A DNA stretch of 56,206 bases from DASUEB01 sp036275295 (GTDB taxonomy: Bacteria > Bacteroidota > Bacteroidia > Flavobacteriales_D > Luteibaculaceae): positions 1 through 56,206 of the forward strand of contig DASUEB010000137.1 in assembly GCA_036275295.1 (NCBI GenBank), given 5' to 3'. Shown here in pieces: positions 33,877 through 43,660 of the stretch; position 1 is the first letter of the stretch, and every line of letters starts with the position of its first letter. The translations under genes were made by a program, and so were the position numbers. The notes beneath the pieces were generated by a model. It ran no database searches. It saw nothing but the letters and a program-made list of their open reading frames with translations, and had not been told where the DNA came from.

Positions 33877-36800
33877 ATGAGTAAACTTACTGAACCTAGC
33901 CAACCTAACTTTAGTCCCATGCAACCCTCGCGTGTTATACGATTCGTTGGATACAGCTCTTTGATTCTATCCGGGATCGGCTCCATCATGTGGGTTATAA
34001 GCGAATGGGTGGCCCATTGGCTGTGGGAAAGGCATGTTATGGTCCCCCTTACCGAAGGGATTTCATTTGCTCTCTGCAGCTGGTTGCTTCTGCGTAAATT
34101 GAGTACCCAGCGCAGCGGGCGGTTTGACACCAAAAACAGCTTAATTTGCATTCTTATCCTGATCATCGCTGGGGTTAGCATGGCCGAATTGGCTTGGCTG
34201 AGATCCCTTTGGCAAGACTCTACCTGGCAGTTTACCGAAACCTTTTATAAGTCTGGTGTAATGACCTATTCAGGGGCGTTTACCTTCGCAGCATTCGTGG
34301 CTGCCTTGTGTCTGGGTGGCCATCCAAAACCTCGTTTGAGGTGGATCAGCCAGCTGGTATTGCATCTAATCACCATATTGGCATCGCTGGCGCTTTTTTC
34401 GTACCTGTTTGATATAAAAAGCTTTGAAAAACTAGCCAATCAGTACGCTTTGTCGATCCCTTCAGCGTTCATGGCTTTCATGCTTTCCATTGGGGGCAGT
34501 TTGCTCAACCCCGATGCCGGATTGAGTCCGCTGTTATCGGGAAATCAGCCGGGAAGCAGAATGGCGCGGCTCATGTTGCCAGCTACCTTGCTAGCCATTG
34601 TCATTATGGGATCCTTCCGGGTTTGGTTGGTGCGCCATGAATACGTGAGCAGCGATTTTGGCTTCGCCAGCTTTGCCGTTTTGTTCATGGCGTTGATCAG
34701 CATTATAGTGCTTCAAACCGCCAAGTCGCTGAACCAGGCAGACCTCATGCGTTCTCAGGCCGAGGAAGCCCTGCGGGAGGCACACACACGTCAAGCCCAT
34801 TCACTCAAACTAAAGACCAGTGCGCTGGAGCGATCGCTAGAAGACCGCGTGGTGATGGAAAACCGATTCAGAATGGTTTTTGAACACGCAATACTTGGCA
34901 TGGCTATTGTCAACCTCAACGGCGAGATCGCTTCGGCCAATCAGAGTTTGGCCCGATTAACCGGAACGCCAAAAGAAGATCTCGTGGGGCGCAAGCTTTA
35001 CAGCTGGTTTCAAATTGAAGACCTGCTCCCCCACCCCGTCTTGTCGCCATCTCTGAACTGGCCCAACGACTGTTTAAAGGGTGAATTATTGATGCAACCC
35101 GATCAGGGCAGTCCATTGTGGACCTTGGTCGATGCCGTTCTGCATCGCGACAACCACGGTCAGCCCATCTACTTTATCTACCATATCCAAGATATCGATG
35201 CGGTGAAAGTACACCAAGAGTTGCTCACCAAACAGAATTCGGAACTACGTGCGCTGCTCGAAACCGACAATCACGTGGCCATCATTGGCACCAACAAACA
35301 CGGTCAAGTAACCCACTTTAGCAAGGGCGCAGAGACACTTTTGGGTTATTCGGCTGAGACCATGGTCAAAAAAATGCAGTTTGGCGAACTACTCAACCCG
35401 CAGCAACTGCAAGCCCATCAAACCGGGCTCGACTTCGAAGGCTACGCAAATCCTACCCCCTTCCAAATCTTAACATACAACCCGCTTAGAAGCGGCTGGG
35501 AGTCGAAGGAGTGGAGCTTAAAACGGCAAGATGGTCGCTGGGTCACCGTTCAACTGGTGGTTACTGCCCTTAAGAACATACACGGTTCGGTTATGGGTTT
35601 CATCAGCATTGCTACCGATGTTGGCGCCCGCAAGGAGGCCGATTCGAAGTTTAAGAACTTGCTGGAATCAGCCCCAGATGCCATGATCATCGCCAACGAC
35701 AAAGGCATCATCGAATTGGCTAATGACCAGGCTGTAATTATGTTTGGCTATTCAAAAGAAGAGCTGATTGGTCGCGAAGTAGAAACCCTGATACCCAAGC
35801 GTTTTGGTGAAAAACACCACCACTACCGCACGGAATACCAAAAAGCGCCTCATCCCAGGGGAATGGGCGAAGGAAGAGAACTATACGGCCTGCGCAAAAA
35901 CGGCGAAGAATTCCCCGTCGAGATCAGTTTGAGCCCGCTCATTACCGGTGAATCCCGCTTGGTGTCGGCCGCTATACGCGATGTGACCGACCGCAAACAG
36001 GTTGAAAAAGAACTCATCCAAGCAAAAGAAATCGCCGAAAAATCGGTCATCGCCAAAGAGCACTTCTTGGCCAACATGAGCCACGAAATCAGAACACCCT
36101 TGAACGCCTTGATTGGTTTTTCGCAATTGCTGGAGCAAACCCCACTCAACGACGAGCAGCGAGAGTATGTTGAATCGGTGAGTATTTCGGGTAAAAATCT
36201 GCTTACCCTGATCAACGATATCCTCGATTACTCGAAAATCGAGGCGGGCATGATGACCTTGGAGCAATTACCCGTCAATATCAACAAACTACTCCAATCG
36301 ATTGAAGTGATCTTCCGCCAACCCTGCACCCACAAAAACATTGCCTTGTGCTTGGAAATGGACCCTCGATTGGACACCCATGTCGTGGCCGACCCCTTGC
36401 ACATCAATCAAATCCTTATCAATCTGGTTGGCAATGCCATTAAATTCACTGAAAAAGGCCAAATCACGCTAAAAAGTGAGGTGATGGAATGCGAAGCAGG
36501 TTCCACCCGCTTACGCATTTCGATATCGGATACCGGTATTGTTATCAAACCCGAACAGATGAACAAGATTTTTGAGCGTTTTGGGCAAGCCGATAGCGAT
36601 ACCTCCCGAAAATACGGCGGAACAGGACTGGGCATCAACATCGTACAAGGTTTATTGGCGCTGTACCACACCAAGTTACGCGTTGAGAGCCACGAGGGCG
36701 TGGGCTCCACCTTCTCGTTTGAACTCAATCTGCCCATGGCCGATGAAATTCATCAAAAAACCATGCCCACGCATGCGCTGACTTTACAGCCGTTAAAAAA

Positions 36801-37179
36801 TGGAAAAGCTGTTAAAATACTGCTGGTTGAAGATAACTTACTCAACCAACGACTCGCGCTAGCTGTTTTAAATAAAATGGGATGTGAGACCCAAGTGGCC
36901 GAAAACGGCAAAGTAGCGTTGGAATTGATGAAAGAATACTCATTTGACATTATTCTGATGGATATGCAAATGCCTGAGATGGACGGTTATGAGGCCACCA
37001 AAGTCATTCGCAATCAACTGCAAAACCCTATTCCCATTGTAGCGATGACCGCTCATGCCATGGCCGGTGAACGGGAAAAATGTTTTAGATTGGGCATGAA
37101 CGGCTATATTGCCAAACCATTTAACCTGAAAGATCTTCAAGAAGCCATTGAAAAGTTTAGTCCCTCTTTCCGCTCTTAG
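33877..37179 (+). CDS. Membrane-bound multi-PAS hybrid histidine kinase
   Basis: 1100 residues. About eight transmembrane helices (~22-300) form an integral sensory domain; a coiled-coil linker; three PAS domains (~325-445, ~450-590, ~590-705, the last with APDAMIIANDKGIIELANDQA); HisKA with H736 (NMSHEIRTPLNA); HATPase with VGNAIKFTEKG and KYGGTGLG, but the G1 box reads DTGIV rather than DTGIG; a receiver with phosphoacceptor D1029 (IILMDMQMPEMDG). No DNA-binding output. The TlpA-like gene starts within its last 32 bases, so the two are co-expressed. Confidence 0.9.
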   Translation: MSKLTEPSQPNFSPMQPSRVIRFVGYSSLILSGIGSIMWVISEWVAHWLWERHVMVPLTEGISFALCSWLLLRKLSTQRSGRFDTKNSLICILILIIAGVSMAELAWLRSLWQDSTWQFTETFYKSGVMTYSGAFTFAAFVAALCLGGHPKPRLRWISQLVLHLITILASLALFSYLFDIKSFEKLANQYALSIPSAFMAFMLSIGGSLLNPDAGLSPLLSGNQPGSRMARLMLPATLLAIVIMGSFRVWLVRHEYVSSDFGFASFAVLFMALISIIVLQTAKSLNQADLMRSQAEEALREAHTRQAHSLKLKTSALERSLEDRVVMENRFRMVFEHAILGMAIVNLNGEIASANQSLARLTGTPKEDLVGRKLYSWFQIEDLLPHPVLSPSLNWPNDCLKGELLMQPDQGSPLWTLVDAVLHRDNHGQPIYFIYHIQDIDAVKVHQELLTKQNSELRALLETDNHVAIIGTNKHGQVTHFSKGAETLLGYSAETMVKKMQFGELLNPQQLQAHQTGLDFEGYANPTPFQILTYNPLRSGWESKEWSLKRQDGRWVTVQLVVTALKNIHGSVMGFISIATDVGARKEADSKFKNLLESAPDAMIIANDKGIIELANDQAVIMFGYSKEELIGREVETLIPKRFGEKHHHYRTEYQKAPHPRGMGEGRELYGLRKNGEEFPVEISLSPLITGESRLVSAAIRDVTDRKQVEKELIQAKEIAEKSVIAKEHFLANMSHEIRTPLNALIGFSQLLEQTPLNDEQREYVESVSISGKNLLTLINDILDYSKIEAGMMTLEQLPVNINKLLQSIEVIFRQPCTHKNIALCLEMDPRLDTHVVADPLHINQILINLVGNAIKFTEKGQITLKSEVMECEAGSTRLRISISDTGIVIKPEQMNKIFERFGQADSDTSRKYGGTGLGINIVQGLLALYHTKLRVESHEGVGSTFSFELNLPMADEIHQKTMPTHALTLQPLKNGKAVKILLVEDNLLNQRLALAVLNKMGCETQVAENGKVALELMKEYSFDIILMDMQMPEMDGYEATKVIRNQLQNPIPIVAMTAHAMAGEREKCFRLGMNGYIAKPFNLKDLQEAIEKFSPSFRS

Positions 37180-37654
37180 TCGCTTTTGTTGGCTCCTTGC
37201 CATCCTCATTGTTGGGGCTTGTGGCAACGATCCTGTGCAGCTTCCCGCCGTGCAGGCTAAAACCATCAGCGGCGAGTCGATAACCAATCAAAAATTAGTC
37301 GGCAAATGGGTGGTTATCAAGCTTTGGGCCACTTGGTGTGGACCGTGCCTCGCTGAAATGGATGAGCTAAATGCCCTTCAGGAGCAATACGCCCGAGACA
37401 CCAATGTGGTATTTATCGGAATAACCGACGAACCAACTGATGTGGTAGAGGCAACCCTGTCCGTTCAGCCGTTCAATTACCGGGTTATCGCCGATGCCAA
37501 AACACTGAAAAAGTCCCTTCAGTCGGGGGTAGTAGGCTACATTCCCGAGCACCAGATTTACGATCCAACAGGAAGGCAAATCTTTAGTGTTTCCGAACCC
37601 GGACCCAACATCGCAGCGGTGATCGACAGCATCCTGAAAAAAAATCGCAATTGA
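37148..37654 (+). CDS. TlpA-like thioredoxin-fold lipoprotein
   Basis: 168 residues. Signal peptide MKSLVPLSALSRFCWLLAILIVGAC with lipobox VGAC (Cys 25), then a thioredoxin fold with WATWCGPC (redox CxxC) and the cis-Pro region GYIPEH. It should act as a membrane-tethered thiol-disulfide oxidoreductase in the periplasm. The only start that keeps the signal peptide is TTG 37148, within the 3' end of the hybrid kinase gene (32-nt overlap); no ATG or GTG is available in frame before the mature domain. Confidence 0.85.
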   Translation: MKSLVPLSALSRFCWLLAILIVGACGNDPVQLPAVQAKTISGESITNQKLVGKWVVIKLWATWCGPCLAEMDELNALQEQYARDTNVVFIGITDEPTDVVEATLSVQPFNYRVIADAKTLKKSLQSGVVGYIPEHQIYDPTGRQIFSVSEPGPNIAAVIDSILKKNRN

Positions 37655-37701
37655 CATATTTTGTGAACTAAAGCCCGCAACTTTGCCCCACGAATGAGGT
37701 T

Positions 37702-38892
37702 ATGATTCAGTTGTGCGGTAGTATTTTCCCCGTTTTTAAAGAATGTCAGCGCATCGAAGAAGTCGATGCCCACACCTGGAACGCCATCGCTGGCGATCAG
37801 CTCCTATTGCGCACCCCTTACCTGAGTAGCCTCGAAAAGGGATGCACCCGATACAACCGATTTCGATATGTTCAATGGTTCAACGACAACAACGAACCCA
37901 TAGGCATTGCCTATTTACAAGAAATATGGTTCAAAGGCGGTCATCAAAAACAACAAGATGAACTCCACTTCTTTGCCCGACACATCAAAGACCGCATGCT
38001 AGGCCCCGAGGGTGTCAAGGTATTGCTTTGCGGAAACGCTTATGTGGCCGGAAATAACGGATTTAAGTTTGTTGACGGAATCGATTTTGAGCTCCAATGC
38101 GAATGGATAGCCTCGTGGCTGCGCGAAAAAATCAAAACCGAGGACTCCACTTTTACCCTCGCTGGTATCAAAGACCTCTGGGAAGACCAACACGCAGCCA
38201 TGCCTGCTATTCAACAAGCCCATTTTCACGGATTCAAAATCGACCCGGTTATGAAAATGGATATCGATCCGCGGTGGAAATCAATCGCCGATTATACCTC
38301 AACCCTGCAGGCCAAATACCGCACCAAATACAACGCCGCTCGCAAAAAGGGCGCCGACTTGGTCAAAAAATCGCTTTCGGTCGATGAAATCAAACAGTAT
38401 CTGCCTGCTATCACCTCACTATTCAACCAAGTCCTCGACCGATCGCGTTATCATCTGGGTACTTTTGAGCCCATGGCTTTTCTAACGCAAAAATCGGCAC
38501 TTGGCGAAGAATTCGACTTTTCGATTTGGTTGCATGAGGAACAACCCGTGGCATTTGCAACATCCATCTTCAACGGCACAACACTGGAAGCCAATCACGT
38601 AGGCCTTGATTACCAAAAATCAAACGCCATGGCCCTGTATTCCACCTTGCTCTATCACTACGTGGATCTGGCCATAACGCATCAAATGGCACACATTAAT
38701 TTTGGCCGCACTGCCGACGAAATCAAGAGCACTGTTGGGGCAAAACCGGTACACGCCTATTTGTTTACGCGACACAAAAACAGCTTTTCCAATCAGCTGA
38801 TCAAACCCATCCTCTCGGCTATTCATCCTGCCAAAGCCCAATTGCACAACCCCTATTTGCAGGAGTACCGACGTTCAAATGGTATGCCCTAG
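37702..38892 (+). CDS. FemAB/GNAT-like acyltransferase-fold protein
   Basis: 396 residues, cytoplasmic. The middle and C-terminal parts resemble the double-GNAT fold of FemAB-like or 'peptidogalycan biosynthesis' proteins: SLEKGCTRYNRFRYVQWFND, DYTSTLQAKYRTKYNAARKKG (a basic helix), NHVGLDYQKSNAMALYSTLLYHYVDLAI and INFGRTADEIKSTVGA. These likely bind an acyl-CoA or aminoacyl donor; substrate unknown. It is the last gene before a GC-rich hairpin. Confidence 0.65.
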   Translation: MIQLCGSIFPVFKECQRIEEVDAHTWNAIAGDQLLLRTPYLSSLEKGCTRYNRFRYVQWFNDNNEPIGIAYLQEIWFKGGHQKQQDELHFFARHIKDRMLGPEGVKVLLCGNAYVAGNNGFKFVDGIDFELQCEWIASWLREKIKTEDSTFTLAGIKDLWEDQHAAMPAIQQAHFHGFKIDPVMKMDIDPRWKSIADYTSTLQAKYRTKYNAARKKGADLVKKSLSVDEIKQYLPAITSLFNQVLDRSRYHLGTFEPMAFLTQKSALGEEFDFSIWLHEEQPVAFATSIFNGTTLEANHVGLDYQKSNAMALYSTLLYHYVDLAITHQMAHINFGRTADEIKSTVGAKPVHAYLFTRHKNSFSNQLIKPILSAIHPAKAQLHNPYLQEYRRSNGMP

Positions 38893-38909
38893 GCCGCGCT
38901 TTCGCGGCC
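38892..38909 (+). terminator. GC-rich hairpin directly after the FemAB-like gene
   Basis: GGCCGCG (38892-38898) pairs with CGCGGCC (38903-38909) around CTTT, starting at the last base of the stop codon. The tail GATTT is weakly U-rich. It separates convergent genes. Confidence 0.6.
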
Positions 38910-38977
38910 GATTTAACATCGGAGAATTACCCCTTGAAAGTCAACAAAAAGAAGGCACCCAAGCCTGTCTGTTATCC

Positions 38978-39481
38978 TTACGCCCAATGGCAAATGATCC
39001 CGCCCATTAAAGACGCACACAAGGCCCAATATCCCACGTGCAAGAGGATGTATTTAAAGGATTTTCGCTCAAACAAGGCATTGATCCCCAGAATGGGTAA
39101 AATAAAAAACACCGTGGTGATCAATCCGTGAAACGCACCGTGACCAAAGGTTCTAAATCGTTGTCCGTTGGTACTCATGAAATCGGCAATTTGATTCATA
39201 ATATCCGATCCTTCGGTGCCAAATCCGGGCTCGTTTTGAAATAACGATTGATAACCAAACTGATGGATGACTACCACATGCAAAAACATGGCCAACAAGA
39301 GGGATAATACATAGGTCGAAATAAAAATAACCGCCATATTTCCCTTGGCGAGCTGCTCGGCCTGAAGCCCAGTTTCGCGCATCCACAGGTTGCCAAAAAC
39401 CTTGGGGTGATACCAAACAAAACCAATGATGAGGGGCAGTACCGCAACCGCAGCACTGAGGGGCATGTTGAACGTGAGCAT
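38978..39481 (-). CDS. DUF1761 four-helix membrane protein
   Basis: 167 residues with four transmembrane helices; the N-terminal PLIIGFVWYHPKVFGNLWMRETG is the DUF1761 signature, with a loop before helix 3 (GHGAFHGLITTVFFILPILGINALFERKS). Function unknown. Single gene on the minus strand. Confidence 0.85.
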   Translation of the reverse strand: MLTFNMPLSAAVAVLPLIIGFVWYHPKVFGNLWMRETGLQAEQLAKGNMAVIFISTYVLSLLLAMFLHVVVIHQFGYQSLFQNEPGFGTEGSDIMNQIADFMSTNGQRFRTFGHGAFHGLITTVFFILPILGINALFERKSFKYILLHVGYWALCASLMGGIICHWA

Positions 39482-39745
39482 GAGTTTTTTTTCCTAAATG
39501 TATAAAACTCTTTCATCCCTGCAAATGAACCCTCCAAACCGCCCCTGACAGGCCGGGTGATTTCACCGGATCATGAAAACAAAAACCCCCATTCCTCGGG
39601 CTTTTTCAACTGGGAATGGGGGTGTGATACGTTAAATAAACCCTGCTCGGAGGTCATATTCTCCCGAGCGCAGCGCAGGCCTTTACAACAGCCACAGCGT
39701 GTTTTACCCGGGCCAAACCGATTGGCAAGGCCTCAGGGCAATACC
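39482..39745. other. Intergenic region after icmF with two hairpins
   Basis: No gene. From the icmF side (minus strand) it holds GCTCGGGAG/CTCCGAGC (39645-39669, one bulge), then the strong terminator at 39585-39623. A small inverted repeat GGTGA-TT-TCACC lies at 39556-39567. Confidence 0.5.
39585..39623 (-). terminator. icmF intrinsic terminator
   Basis: Perfect 11-bp stem ACCCCCATTCC/GGAATGGGGGT with a 17-nt loop; on the minus strand it is followed by TTTTTG. It lies ~120 nt after the icmF stop. Confidence 0.75.
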
Positions 39746-42700
39746 TTACATATTTCGCCGGTACTGACCACCTACCTGAAAAAGGGCTTGTGTGATTTGT
39801 CCGAGCGATGAAACCTTGCAAACTTCCATCAAGTGCTCAAAGATGTTTTGGTTCTGTACCGCGGCATCTTGAAGTCCTTGAATGAGGGCAGCCGCTTTTT
39901 GACCGTAGCGCTGATGAAGCAATCCAAGCATTTCGATCTGATATTTTTTCTCGTCCTCGGTGGCGCGAATAACTTCTTTGGGCAACACAGTTGGCGATCC
40001 CTTCGACGAAAGGAAGGTATTTACTCCAATAATCGGGAATTCGCCGGTGTGCTTAAGCGTTTCGTAGTAAAGCGATTCCTCTTGAATTTTGCTGCGCTGG
40101 TACATGGTCTCCATGGCCCCCAATACCCCACCGCGCTCGGTTATGCGGTCGAATTCGGTGTAAACCGCCTCTTCCACCAAGTCGGTAAGCTCTTCAATGA
40201 TAAATGATCCTTGCAAAGGATTTTCGTTTTTAGCTAGTCCCAATTCGCGGTTGATGATCAATTGGATAGCCATGGCTCTGCGAACCGATTCTTCGGTCGG
40301 CGTGGTAATCGCTTCATCATAGGCATTGGTATGCAGCGAATTGCAGTTGTCGTATATCGCGTACAGCGCTTGTAGCGTGGTCCGAATGTCGTTGAAATCA
40401 ATCTCCTGTGCGTGCAGCGATCTGCCCGACGTTTGAATGTGGTATTTCAGCATCTGACTGCGCTCGTTGCCGCCGTATTTATTTTTCATGGCCTTGGCCC
40501 AAATGCGGCGAGCCACACGACCAATCACGGCGTATTCGGGATCGATACCGTTGCTGAAGAAAAACGACAGGTTGGGTGCAAAGTCATCAATTTTCATTCC
40601 GCGGCTCAGGTAATACTCCACATACGTGAATCCATTTGCCAAGGTAAAGGCCAATTGGGTAATGGGGTTTGCACCCGCCTCAGCGATGTGATAACCGCTG
40701 ATGGATACCGAATAGAAATTTCTAACTTTTTGGTCGATGAAGTATTGTTGGATGTCGCCCATCATGCGAAGTGCGAATTCCGTGCTAAAAATACAGGTGT
40801 TCTGTGCCTGATCTTCCTTCAGAATATCGGCCTGAACCGTGCCTCTTACGGTGGAAAGGGTTTCTGTTTTGATGCGTTGATACACATCGGCTGGCAAGAC
40901 CTGATCGCCGGTAACACCCAAAAGCATCAAACCCAGTCCGTCGTTACCCTTTGGGAGTTCGCCCTGGTATCGCGGCCGCGCTTGACCCAATTCCTTGTAA
41001 ATGGCATCAATTTTGCTGTTTACTTCTTCTTCAAGTCCGTTCTTCTTGATGTAAAGTTCGCATTGCTGATCAATAGCTGCGTTCATAAAGAATCCCAGCA
41101 ACATCGGTGCCGGACCGTTGATGGTCATAGATACCGAGGTAGAGGGAGCAGCCAAGTTGAAACCGCTGTATAGTTTTTTAGCGTCGTCGAGGCAGCAAAT
41201 GCTTACCCCTGAGTTACCAATTTTACCGTAGATGTCGGGGCGCCAGTCGGGATCATTACCGTACAGGGTAACCGAGTCGAATGCGGTCGACAAACGCGCG
41301 GCAGGCATGCCCAAACTCACGTAGTGGAACCGGCGATTGGTTCGCTCAGGACCGCCTTCTCCGGCAAACATGCGCGTGGGGTCCTCACCCTCTCTTTTAA
41401 ACGGATAGATACCCGCCGCAAAAGGAAACTCTCCTGGCACATTCTCGGTAAGCGACCAAAGCAAAATACTGCCCCAGTTGGGATAATTGGGGGTAACTAC
41501 CTTGGGAATGCTCGAATGGCTGAGCGATTGGGTGTGGGTATTGATGTTGATCTCCTTGTCGCGAACCTTAAAGGTGTACACTTCATCTTTGAACAGTCGG
41601 CGTTTTTGGGTCCAATTTTCGATGATCACCCAGTTTTTGGGATCCAATTCGAGTTTGATCCGATCAAATTCTGCGCGAAGCACCTTTTGGATGTCAGCGG
41701 TATCGGGACCTAAATTATCGATGGTGGTCTGAACCGCGTATAATTTCTCTGCCACCGCAGCCTGTTGATGGGCCCACTGATTGTAGTTTCGGTTATTCTC
41801 GGTGATCTCACTGAGATAGCGGGTGCGATGAGGAGGAATCACATAGATCTTCTCCGACATTTCGCGGGTAACGGTGTAATTTGATTTCAGCGGAGCCCCT
41901 GTTTTCTCTACCACTTTATCGATAATGGCGCGGTACAGATTGTTCATACCCGGATCGTTGAACTGACTGGCAATGGTGCCAAATACAGGCATTTCATCGG
42001 GATGGGTGTCCCACAATTGGTGGTTGCGCTGGTATTGTTTTTTCACGTCGCGGAGGGCGTCTAAGGCCCCGCGCTTGTCGAATTTATTGAGCGCAATGAG
42101 ATCTGCAAAATCAAGCATGTCTATTTTCTCCAGCTGCGTAGCGGCCCCGTATTCTGGAGTCATCACGTAAAGGGAAACATCGCTGTGATCCAAAATCTCG
42201 GTATCACTTTGTCCAATCCCCGAGGTTTCGAGGATGATGAGGTCGTATTTTGCTGCCTTGAGGATGGCTACTGCCTCGGCTACGTGTTTGCTCAAGGCCA
42301 GGTTGCTTTGTCGGGTCGCCAGAGAACGCATGTAAACCCTTGGGTTTTGGATGGCGTTCATGCGAATACGGTCGCCGAGCAGAGCACCACCGGTTTTGCG
42401 TTTCGAAGGATCGACTGAAATAACCCCAATCGATTTTTCAGGGAAATCGATCAAAAAACGGCGCACCAGTTCGTCTACCAAAGATGATTTTCCCGCACCA
42501 CCCGTACCGGTTATACCCAAGATGGGCGACGCACTGGCGGCAGCCAATTCGTGCACCTGACTAAAGGCTTGATCGGCTGAGGGGAGTTGATTTTCGGCAG
42601 CGCTGATCAGCTTGCCAATGGCCAACCAGTTTTTATCGTTGAGATGTTTTGCCTCTCCATTGAGTTGCGTAACGGTTGGAAAATCGCATTTCTGGAGCAT

Positions 42701-43114
42701 GTCGTTGATCATGCCCTGCAATCCCATCGCCCTGCCGTCGTCGGGGTGATAGATGCGAGCAATACCGTATCCGTGAAGCTCCTCGATTTCAGAAGGCAAG
42801 ATGGTTCCACCACCTCCGCCAAAGATCTTGATATGCCCTGCCCCCTTCTCCTGAAGCAAATCGAACATATACTTAAAATACTCCACGTGACCGCCTTGGT
42901 AGCTGGTCATGGCGATGGCTTGCACATCCTCTTGAATGGCGCAATTCACCACCTCCTCCACACTCCGGTCGTGACCCAAATGAATCACTTCTGCACCGGT
43001 GCTCTGGATAATCCGACGCATGATGTTGATAGCTGCATCGTGCCCGTCGAACAGGCTAGCCGCTGTTACTATCCGTATTTTGTTCACCGGTTGATAGGGT
43101 GCCGCTTCTTTCAT
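39746..43114 (-). CDS. icmF: Fused isobutyryl-CoA mutase
   Basis: 1122 residues in the IcmF order: cobalamin-binding domain (~12-145, with FDGHDAAINIMRRI, lower-ligand H25, and FGGGGGT), MeaI-type G-protein chaperone (~195-400, Walker A GTGGAGKSS, switch region GIGQSDTEI, NKFD) and the TIM-barrel acyl-CoA mutase domain (~530-1122, with FPFAAGIYPFKREGEDPTRM and TSVSMTINGPAPMLLGFF). IcmF interconverts isobutyryl- and n-butyryl-CoA (or isovaleryl- and pivalyl-CoA) using adenosylcobalamin, with the GTPase domain loading the cofactor. It makes the organism B12-dependent, which fits the CarH-like B12 photoreceptor. Confidence 0.95.
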   Translation of the reverse strand: MKEAAPYQPVNKIRIVTAASLFDGHDAAINIMRRIIQSTGAEVIHLGHDRSVEEVVNCAIQEDVQAIAMTSYQGGHVEYFKYMFDLLQEKGAGHIKIFGGGGGTILPSEIEELHGYGIARIYHPDDGRAMGLQGMINDMLQKCDFPTVTQLNGEAKHLNDKNWLAIGKLISAAENQLPSADQAFSQVHELAAASASPILGITGTGGAGKSSLVDELVRRFLIDFPEKSIGVISVDPSKRKTGGALLGDRIRMNAIQNPRVYMRSLATRQSNLALSKHVAEAVAILKAAKYDLIILETSGIGQSDTEILDHSDVSLYVMTPEYGAATQLEKIDMLDFADLIALNKFDKRGALDALRDVKKQYQRNHQLWDTHPDEMPVFGTIASQFNDPGMNNLYRAIIDKVVEKTGAPLKSNYTVTREMSEKIYVIPPHRTRYLSEITENNRNYNQWAHQQAAVAEKLYAVQTTIDNLGPDTADIQKVLRAEFDRIKLELDPKNWVIIENWTQKRRLFKDEVYTFKVRDKEININTHTQSLSHSSIPKVVTPNYPNWGSILLWSLTENVPGEFPFAAGIYPFKREGEDPTRMFAGEGGPERTNRRFHYVSLGMPAARLSTAFDSVTLYGNDPDWRPDIYGKIGNSGVSICCLDDAKKLYSGFNLAAPSTSVSMTINGPAPMLLGFFMNAAIDQQCELYIKKNGLEEEVNSKIDAIYKELGQARPRYQGELPKGNDGLGLMLLGVTGDQVLPADVYQRIKTETLSTVRGTVQADILKEDQAQNTCIFSTEFALRMMGDIQQYFIDQKVRNFYSVSISGYHIAEAGANPITQLAFTLANGFTYVEYYLSRGMKIDDFAPNLSFFFSNGIDPEYAVIGRVARRIWAKAMKNKYGGNERSQMLKYHIQTSGRSLHAQEIDFNDIRTTLQALYAIYDNCNSLHTNAYDEAITTPTEESVRRAMAIQLIINRELGLAKNENPLQGSFIIEELTDLVEEAVYTEFDRITERGGVLGAMETMYQRSKIQEESLYYETLKHTGEFPIIGVNTFLSSKGSPTVLPKEVIRATEDEKKYQIEMLGLLHQRYGQKAAALIQGLQDAAVQNQNIFEHLMEVCKVSSLGQITQALFQVGGQYRRNM

Positions 43115-43143
43115 AATTGAAAAGGTTCCAAAAAATTCGACGA

Positions 43144-43151
43144 CAAATATA
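43144..43151 (-). promoter_or_regulatory. -7 element of icmF
   Basis: TATATTTG on the minus strand fits TAnnTTTG exactly, 30 nt upstream of the ATG at 43114. No clear -33 element and no cobalamin riboswitch is visible in the short leader. Confidence 0.55.
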
Positions 43152-43239
43152 ACTCAATCAGCCCCGCGAAAAATCTTGTTTCTCGGAAATAGCGTTAGTA
43201 AGTTAGTATTCACAACGCCAAAGGCATATCTTAGTGTCA

Positions 43240-43656
43240 ATGAAAGCAAGAATTTTTTTTATCAGTGGTGGGTTGGTGGCCTTGTCGTTTATTTCAGGCC
43301 TCTCTAGTTGTACCAAAAACAAAGGAATCCCCGGTTTAACGTCAAACAATAAACCCGATACTTTGATCACAGGAATGGTGAGCTATCGAAACGATATTGT
43401 TCCCCTCATGGTCAAGTACTGTTATGGTGTCGATGGGCAAAACTGCCACGTGTCGAACACCAATATTGGGGCTAACGGAAACTTTGAAAACTTCGATGGC
43501 CTAAAAGCCAAGGTCGACAACGGCAGTATCGAGTCAAGAGTATTGGCTCCCGATGCCGATATGCCGCCGTCGTATTCAACCGGTCCTAAACCCATGACAG
43601 CAAACGAGATTGAAGTGATTCGGACCTGGGTTGAACAAGGCGCTCCAAACAACTAA
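43240..43656 (+). CDS. Cytochrome c-like lipoprotein with atypical CX7CH motif
   Basis: 138 residues. Signal peptide MKARIFFISGGLVALSFISGLSSC with lipobox; the mature part has YRNDIVPLMVKYC...NCHVSNTN, where haem-type cysteines are separated by seven residues (C-YGVDGQN-CH) instead of two, and a downstream DADMPPS with a possible Met ligand. The overall pattern is that of short Bacteroidota cytochrome c-like lipoproteins. Whether haem is attached is uncertain. It starts an operon with YceI and DUF5777. ATG 43240 is used; GTG 43234 is two codons earlier. Confidence 0.75.
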   Translation: MKARIFFISGGLVALSFISGLSSCTKNKGIPGLTSNNKPDTLITGMVSYRNDIVPLMVKYCYGVDGQNCHVSNTNIGANGNFENFDGLKAKVDNGSIESRVLAPDADMPPSYSTGPKPMTANEIEVIRTWVEQGAPNN

Positions 43657-43660
43657 CGAC

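Noticed and set aside
38934..39131. Small basic 65-codon plus-strand frame
   Set aside because: It is antisense to the DUF1761 gene from 38978 onward and starts with TTG after a hairpin; no family similarity.
40412..41173. 253-codon open frame on the plus strand inside icmF
   Set aside because: It is antisense to a well-conserved mutase domain and has no recognisable family features or promoter.
39746..43151. Possible cobalamin riboswitch before icmF
   Set aside because: The leader between the -7 element and ATG is only about 25 nt, too short for a cobalamin riboswitch.
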